From an uncultured Lachnospiraceae bacterium (GTDB taxonomy: Bacteria > Bacillota > Clostridia > Lachnospirales > Lachnospiraceae): a stretch of 64,000 nucleotides of DNA. The notes beneath the pieces were generated by a model that ran no database searches, had not been told where the DNA came from, and was given only the letters and a program-made list of their open reading frames with translations. The position numbers were made by a program, and so were the translations under genes. This document shows, in pieces, positions 60,383-64,000 of the stretch. How positions within the stretch are numbered: the first letter of the stretch is position 1; every line of letters begins with the position of its first letter. Location: NCBI GenBank assembly GCA_958402795.1, contig CATXUX010000008.1:1-64000 (forward strand), in the 5' to 3' direction.

Positions 60383-61448
60383 TCCGGTAAAGAATTTAAA
60401 ACAACTGATCAGACAAAACCAGAAATTAAGGAAACAGCTTCACAGCCTGACAAAATGGATTCTTTTTGAGTCTATTACGATTTCCATTGGAGCAACCTGC
60501 ACGTTTCTGTTGGTGCAGACAATTGCTGTAAAGTTTTTTGACCACCGGCTTGGCGAAGATCCCATTATTTCTCTTGGCATGCTATTGCCAATGGGGATTT
60601 TAGTCGCTACCCTTTCGTTTTCTTTCAGCCTGTATCTGATTCAGTATTTCCTTAAATTGTCCCACGGACTGTCCCAGATCGCCGACGGGCATTATGATAC
60701 GCTGCTGGATGAAGATCATGCCGGTCCCCTCCGCGAGGTTTATCACGATTTTAATCAAATGGGCCGGGAACTGAACAGCGTCCAGGCATTAAAAGAAGAC
60801 TTTACCAATGAATTCTCCCATGAATTTAAAACACCCCTGACGTCCATCAGCGGATTTGCCCATCTGCTCCTTGAACGGGATCTGCCCAAAGAACAGCGGG
60901 AACAATACCTTCGGATTATAGCGAATGAAGCGGACCGCCTTACAGAACTCACGAAAAACCAGCTTCTCCTTTCCAATCTGGAGACCCAGCAGCTTCCGCC
61001 GGATAAAGAGCCTTATTCTCTGGATGAACAGATCCGCAATTGTGTGATCTGCCTTTATCCCCAATGCCAGAGAAAATATATCGACGTAGCCGTAGAGCTG
61101 TCGCCCATGACCTATTGCGGAAATCAGGAACTGATGCAGCATGTATGGCAGAACCTCATAGGCAACGCAGTGAAATACACGCCGGAACACGGGCGTATCA
61201 CGATATCATCCGGAGAAACAGACTCCGCTTATGAAATATCGGTTTCCGACACAGGAATCGGTATGACGGAAGAGGAAATACAAAAGATTTTCCAGAAATA
61301 CTATCAGGTAAAGAGAGAGAAATCTTCCAAAGGGCTCGGGTTGGGTCTTCCGATCGCAGCCAGAATCGTTGAGTTGTATGACGGCAAAATTTCTGTAAGC
61401 AGTATTCCGGGAGAGGGAACTGTTTTCACCGTTACCCTGCCCCGTTAA
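60375..61448 (+). CDS. Sensor histidine kinase
   Basis: A 357-residue kinase with two N-terminal membrane helices (about 28-50 and 63-88) joined by a very short loop, then HAMP (about 90-140), HisKA (FTNEFSHEFKTPLTSISGFA, phospho-His) and HATPase (N-box QNLIGNAVKYTP, G1 DTGIGM, G2 KGLGLGLPIA). The short loop suggests it senses the membrane or a transporter partner. The start at 60375 follows AGGTGA; a GTG at 60366 is an alternative. Cognate of the preceding regulator. Confidence 0.92.
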   Translation: MNNPVKNLKQLIRQNQKLRKQLHSLTKWILFESITISIGATCTFLLVQTIAVKFFDHRLGEDPIISLGMLLPMGILVATLSFSFSLYLIQYFLKLSHGLSQIADGHYDTLLDEDHAGPLREVYHDFNQMGRELNSVQALKEDFTNEFSHEFKTPLTSISGFAHLLLERDLPKEQREQYLRIIANEADRLTELTKNQLLLSNLETQQLPPDKEPYSLDEQIRNCVICLYPQCQRKYIDVAVELSPMTYCGNQELMQHVWQNLIGNAVKYTPEHGRITISSGETDSAYEISVSDTGIGMTEEEIQKIFQKYYQVKREKSSKGLGLGLPIAARIVELYDGKISVSSIPGEGTVFTVTLPR

Positions 61449-61466
61449 ACCACTTAAAAAAACTGA

Positions 61467-61501
61467 GCCGCCGGAAGGTATTCATCATACCTTCCGGCGG
61501 T
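61467..61501. terminator. Bidirectional terminator
   Basis: Perfect 14-bp stem, CCGCCGGAAGGTA with its complement, 7-nt loop. The minus-strand gene's last codons and TGA (61485) are in the stem-loop. Confidence 0.88.
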
Positions 61502-62174
61502 TTATATTTTTCAACTCTTTTTCCGCTCTTACCACCATGTAAATTGCCATACAAAACACAATTGTACATACGCATCCGCCGGTAACAGAATTCATGATCT
61601 GCCGGAGCATAACATCATTTCCAAACTGCGTAAACATGGCGGTCTGCATAGCCAGCAGCGACATACAGGACTTTGCCAGACTCAACAGCTTTGTTGCCGC
61701 CAGCTCCGGCACACACATGCCCTTGTAACAGATAACATTTTTGATTGCAGAAATCAAACAAATAAAAGCATACAAAGCAGAAAGATAAATTATATAGCCG
61801 GGATAACTATAACTTTCATTTTTCCAGATCATCTGCATGACAATCCCGCACATGGCAATGTTGAGCAAAAACATAAGATACCCGCATAGCCGATAGCTTT
61901 TCACCCCGTGTATATACCGCTGCCTGTCTTCCTTCTGCGTACTTTTTTTCACACTCCGTATCAGGACGAAACGCATCACACTAAGCACTGCGTAAAAAAC
62001 AGCTCCTGCCACAAACCACAGAGATTGATACTGGATACCGGTAATCAGTTTAAATCCTGCATAAATAAGATTAACCATTAATCCGAAATACAGCAACATC
62101 TGCATCCGGATGTGTTCGTCTTTTAAAAATATTTTTTTCCATTTGCACAATGTTTTAGAAATTTTTATCTTCAT
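61485..62174 (-). CDS. Polytopic membrane protein, unknown
   Basis: A 229-residue protein with about six helices and a basic first loop (VKKSTQKEDRQRYIHGVKSY). It has the feel of the small multi-helix membrane proteins annotated as hypothetical in Lachnospiraceae. Family not recognised. Its stop sits in the terminator hairpin. It is 32 bp downstream of cardiolipin synthase and may share its transcript. Confidence 0.65.
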   Translation of the reverse strand: MKIKISKTLCKWKKIFLKDEHIRMQMLLYFGLMVNLIYAGFKLITGIQYQSLWFVAGAVFYAVLSVMRFVLIRSVKKSTQKEDRQRYIHGVKSYRLCGYLMFLLNIAMCGIVMQMIWKNESYSYPGYIIYLSALYAFICLISAIKNVICYKGMCVPELAATKLLSLAKSCMSLLAMQTAMFTQFGNDVMLRQIMNSVTGGCVCTIVFCMAIYMVVRAEKELKNINRRKV

Positions 62175-62206
62175 ATCTTCATCAACTCATTTTTTAATAA
62201 GCAATT

Positions 62207-63739
62207 TCAAAACAATGGAGCAAAAACCTTCATCAATTCTGCCGCCAGCCGTTTCCCTCCTATTAAATCCGACCGTTCCAAAATTATCTGCTCCGACTTT
62301 GCCTGCGTCTGCAAAAAATCTGTTTTCATGTCTTTTATGCAGTCTGTATCATACATCCATGCTCCGCATTCAAAATGATGTACCAATGAACGGTAATCCA
62401 GGTTAATCGTTCCGCATACTGCAAATTTGTCATCACAGATAAAATTTTTTGCATGAATAAATCCAGGCGTATACTCATAAATTTTTACACCTGAGAAAAT
62501 TAACGGTCTGTAGCTGGACCGTGTCATCCAGTAAACCGGTTTCTTATCCGGAATATGCGGCGTAATCAAGCGGATATCAACGCCCTTTCTTGCCGATAAC
62601 TGAAGGGTGTTCATCAGTTCACTGTCGCAGATCAGATAGGGCGTCGTGATATATACATACTCCCTTGCCCCATGAATCATATTCAGATACACATTTTTTC
62701 CGATGCTTTCCTGATACCAGGGTGAAGGACCGTCTCCGTATACTGCGACAACCTCTCTGCCTGCCTCATCCAACGGAACCATATCCATATAAGTATCAAT
62801 GTCCAAAGACAATTCTGCCTGCATATTCCAGTTTGTCAGAAATAACGCCGTCAGATTTTTTACTGCTTCCCCCTCCATCCTAATGGCGCTATCCTTCCAA
62901 TGGCCATATTTTTCATATGCATTGATATACTCATCCGCAATATTCACGCCTCCGGTAAACCCGATTTTTCCGTCGATCACTGTAATCTTCCGATGATCGC
63001 GATTATTATGTATGTGAGATAAAACCGGTGTAAAACGATTTGCCAATACACAATGGATTCCTTCCTCATTCAATGTTTTGCAATAATTCTCCGGAAGCGT
63101 CAGCATGCATCCAACATCGTCATACAGGATATATACCTCCACCCCTTCTGCAGCCTTTCTCCGCAGAATTTCATGAATGGAATCCCACATTTTCCCCGGC
63201 TGAATAATAAAGTATTCCATGAAAATGAAATGTTCAGCGGTTTGCAGGCTGTCCAGAAGCGCTGCATGAAACTGCTCTCCCAGAGGATAATAACTGACAG
63301 AAGAACATCCGGCGCACGGCATCCCGGCTTCACGGTAAATATAATTCGCCTGAAGGCGGGCATCCGGATCCTTCATTTTTAGTTCCGTAAAAGCTTCATT
63401 CTGCCGCAGGTATGGCTGCAGTTTCTGCTGACTTTCTGAAAAGCGTTTCAGTTTTTTTCTATCCTGCACCTGACTGGTCAGTAAAAGAAAAACAAATGCG
63501 CCCACAACGGGAACGGCCAATACTAAAATCAGCCAGGGCATCTTCCCCTCCGGCACATCATCCTTATTGATTAAATATACTAAAACAATAACGTGGAGAA
63601 AAACGCTCATAATCGTCAACGGCAGCACATAACGAATCGCAAGCACGAAAACAACAAGTAACTGGACGAATTCCAGTAAAACACAAATAGCTGCCAGAAA
63701 GAATCGAGATCTTACAATTTTTAAAAACAGATACATCAT
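62207..63739 (-). CDS. cls: Cardiolipin synthase (phospholipase D type)
   Basis: A 510-residue membrane enzyme that makes cardiolipin from two phosphatidylglycerols. N-terminal helices (about 10-75), then two PLD active sites: HNNRDHRKITVIDGKIGFTGG (HxKxxxxD type) and FIHAKNFICDDKFAVCGTIN. Length and layout match ClsA-type enzymes. The start at 63739 follows GGAGAAAGCCGCTGA. Confidence 0.94.
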   Translation of the reverse strand: MMYLFLKIVRSRFFLAAICVLLEFVQLLVVFVLAIRYVLPLTIMSVFLHVIVLVYLINKDDVPEGKMPWLILVLAVPVVGAFVFLLLTSQVQDRKKLKRFSESQQKLQPYLRQNEAFTELKMKDPDARLQANYIYREAGMPCAGCSSVSYYPLGEQFHAALLDSLQTAEHFIFMEYFIIQPGKMWDSIHEILRRKAAEGVEVYILYDDVGCMLTLPENYCKTLNEEGIHCVLANRFTPVLSHIHNNRDHRKITVIDGKIGFTGGVNIADEYINAYEKYGHWKDSAIRMEGEAVKNLTALFLTNWNMQAELSLDIDTYMDMVPLDEAGREVVAVYGDGPSPWYQESIGKNVYLNMIHGAREYVYITTPYLICDSELMNTLQLSARKGVDIRLITPHIPDKKPVYWMTRSSYRPLIFSGVKIYEYTPGFIHAKNFICDDKFAVCGTINLDYRSLVHHFECGAWMYDTDCIKDMKTDFLQTQAKSEQIILERSDLIGGKRLAAELMKVFAPLF

Positions 63740-63828
63740 TCAGCGGCTTTCTCCTTTGTTTAAAATTTGATAAATCTATCCTACCTATTATTCGATAAAT
63801 AAACGTAAACGAACATCATTTATAAAAA

Positions 63829-63870
63829 GAAAAATGCTGAAAGTACAACGAAGTATTCCCAGCATTTTTC
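63829..63870 (-). terminator. Terminator of the right-edge gene
   Basis: GAAAAATGCTG / CAGCATTTTTC stem with a 20-nt loop, followed on the minus strand by TTTTTATAAATG. Between here and the cls start (63740-63828) I see nothing else. Confidence 0.75.
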
Positions 63871-63899
63871 AACCATAATTCTTATTTACCCTTCAAAAT

Positions 63900-64000
63900 T
63901 TATGCAAGAGGTTTATCAGACAATGCCCAGCCTTCGATTACACGGGCGCCGATTTCACCGCCGTTATCTTTGAAATGGACGAATTCCATTGTCTTCTGTT
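63900..64000 (-). CDS. C-terminal end of a gene cut by the window edge
   Basis: The last 32 or so codons before TAA at 63900 read MEFVHFKDNGGEIGARV then IEGWALSDKPLA. The rest lies beyond the window. Family not recognised from this fragment. The terminator at 63829-63870 follows it. Confidence 0.55.
   Translation of the reverse strand, partial: QKTMEFVHFKDNGGEIGARVIEGWALSDKPLA

Overview
The window looks like chromosomal DNA of a low-to-mid GC Gram-positive gut anaerobe, most likely a Lachnospiraceae-type Clostridium. The basis is AGGAGG-type ribosome sites, lipobox lipoproteins, GHKL/LytTR and OmpR two-component systems, a flavodiiron protein, and families typical of that group (DUF4867, DUF4317, DUF5058, YoaK, Rpn, MMPL next to a cytidylate-kinase-like protein). 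No rRNA, tRNA, CRISPR array or intact insertion sequence was recognised. I could run no searches, so family names rest on motifs I can read.

Region 1 (1-13.4 kb) is the most interesting. A minus-strand operon runs: unknown 205-aa protein, LytTR response regulator, GHKL (AgrC-like) kinase, a 49-aa lanthipeptide precursor (9525-9674), and LanM synthetase (6218-9412). No LanT exporter/protease and no AgrB/AgrD are present in the window. Downstream lie surface and membrane genes of unknown function (1.2-5.7 kb). Three promoters in this area, two of them copies of a 130-bp duplicated segment, carry paired 9-bp direct repeats separated by exactly 12 bp, the geometry of AgrA/ComE-type LytTR sites. 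A fourth such site lies at the 3' end of a divergent xre gene. Together these suggest a lanthipeptide-based sensing or bacteriocin circuit that controls a local surface-protein regulon. At the left edge is an internally shortened Rpn-nuclease gene between 68-bp direct repeats. At 13.1-13.4 kb is a type I toxin-antitoxin locus with a holin-like toxin.

Region 2 (13.4-26 kb) carries an AEC permease, a flavodiiron/flavin reductase/rubredoxin protein divergent from a Crp/Fnr regulator with a shared palindrome at back-to-back promoters, a sulfonate/nitrate-type ABC importer, a large MacB-like ABC exporter, and a polar amino-acid ABC importer.

Region 3 (26-42 kb) mixes metabolism with accessory genes: an AAA-PD-(D/E)XK protein, DUF4867, DUF4317, an M20 peptidase with two membrane partners, a PARG-like macrodomain protein, TetR plus an Old Yellow Enzyme-type oxidoreductase, a DUF234-type ATPase, MATE, an Rpn nuclease, YoaK and an SDR.

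Region 4 (42-52 kb) starts with a deletion scar: a kinase cut after its H-box is joined to the tail of an epimerase gene, beside an AraC fragment. Then come a wHTH-HATPase-STAS-like protein, an HTH-Uma2 fusion, Fic, a VOC protein, and a LacI-controlled aldolase/Nramp-like operon with clear promoters and operators.

Region 5 (52-64 kb) contains a Rep_3-type plasmid initiator with about a dozen iterons and an AT-rich stretch, an OLD-like ATPase, an MMPL operon, an OmpR two-component system, cardiolipin synthase and a partial gene at the right edge.
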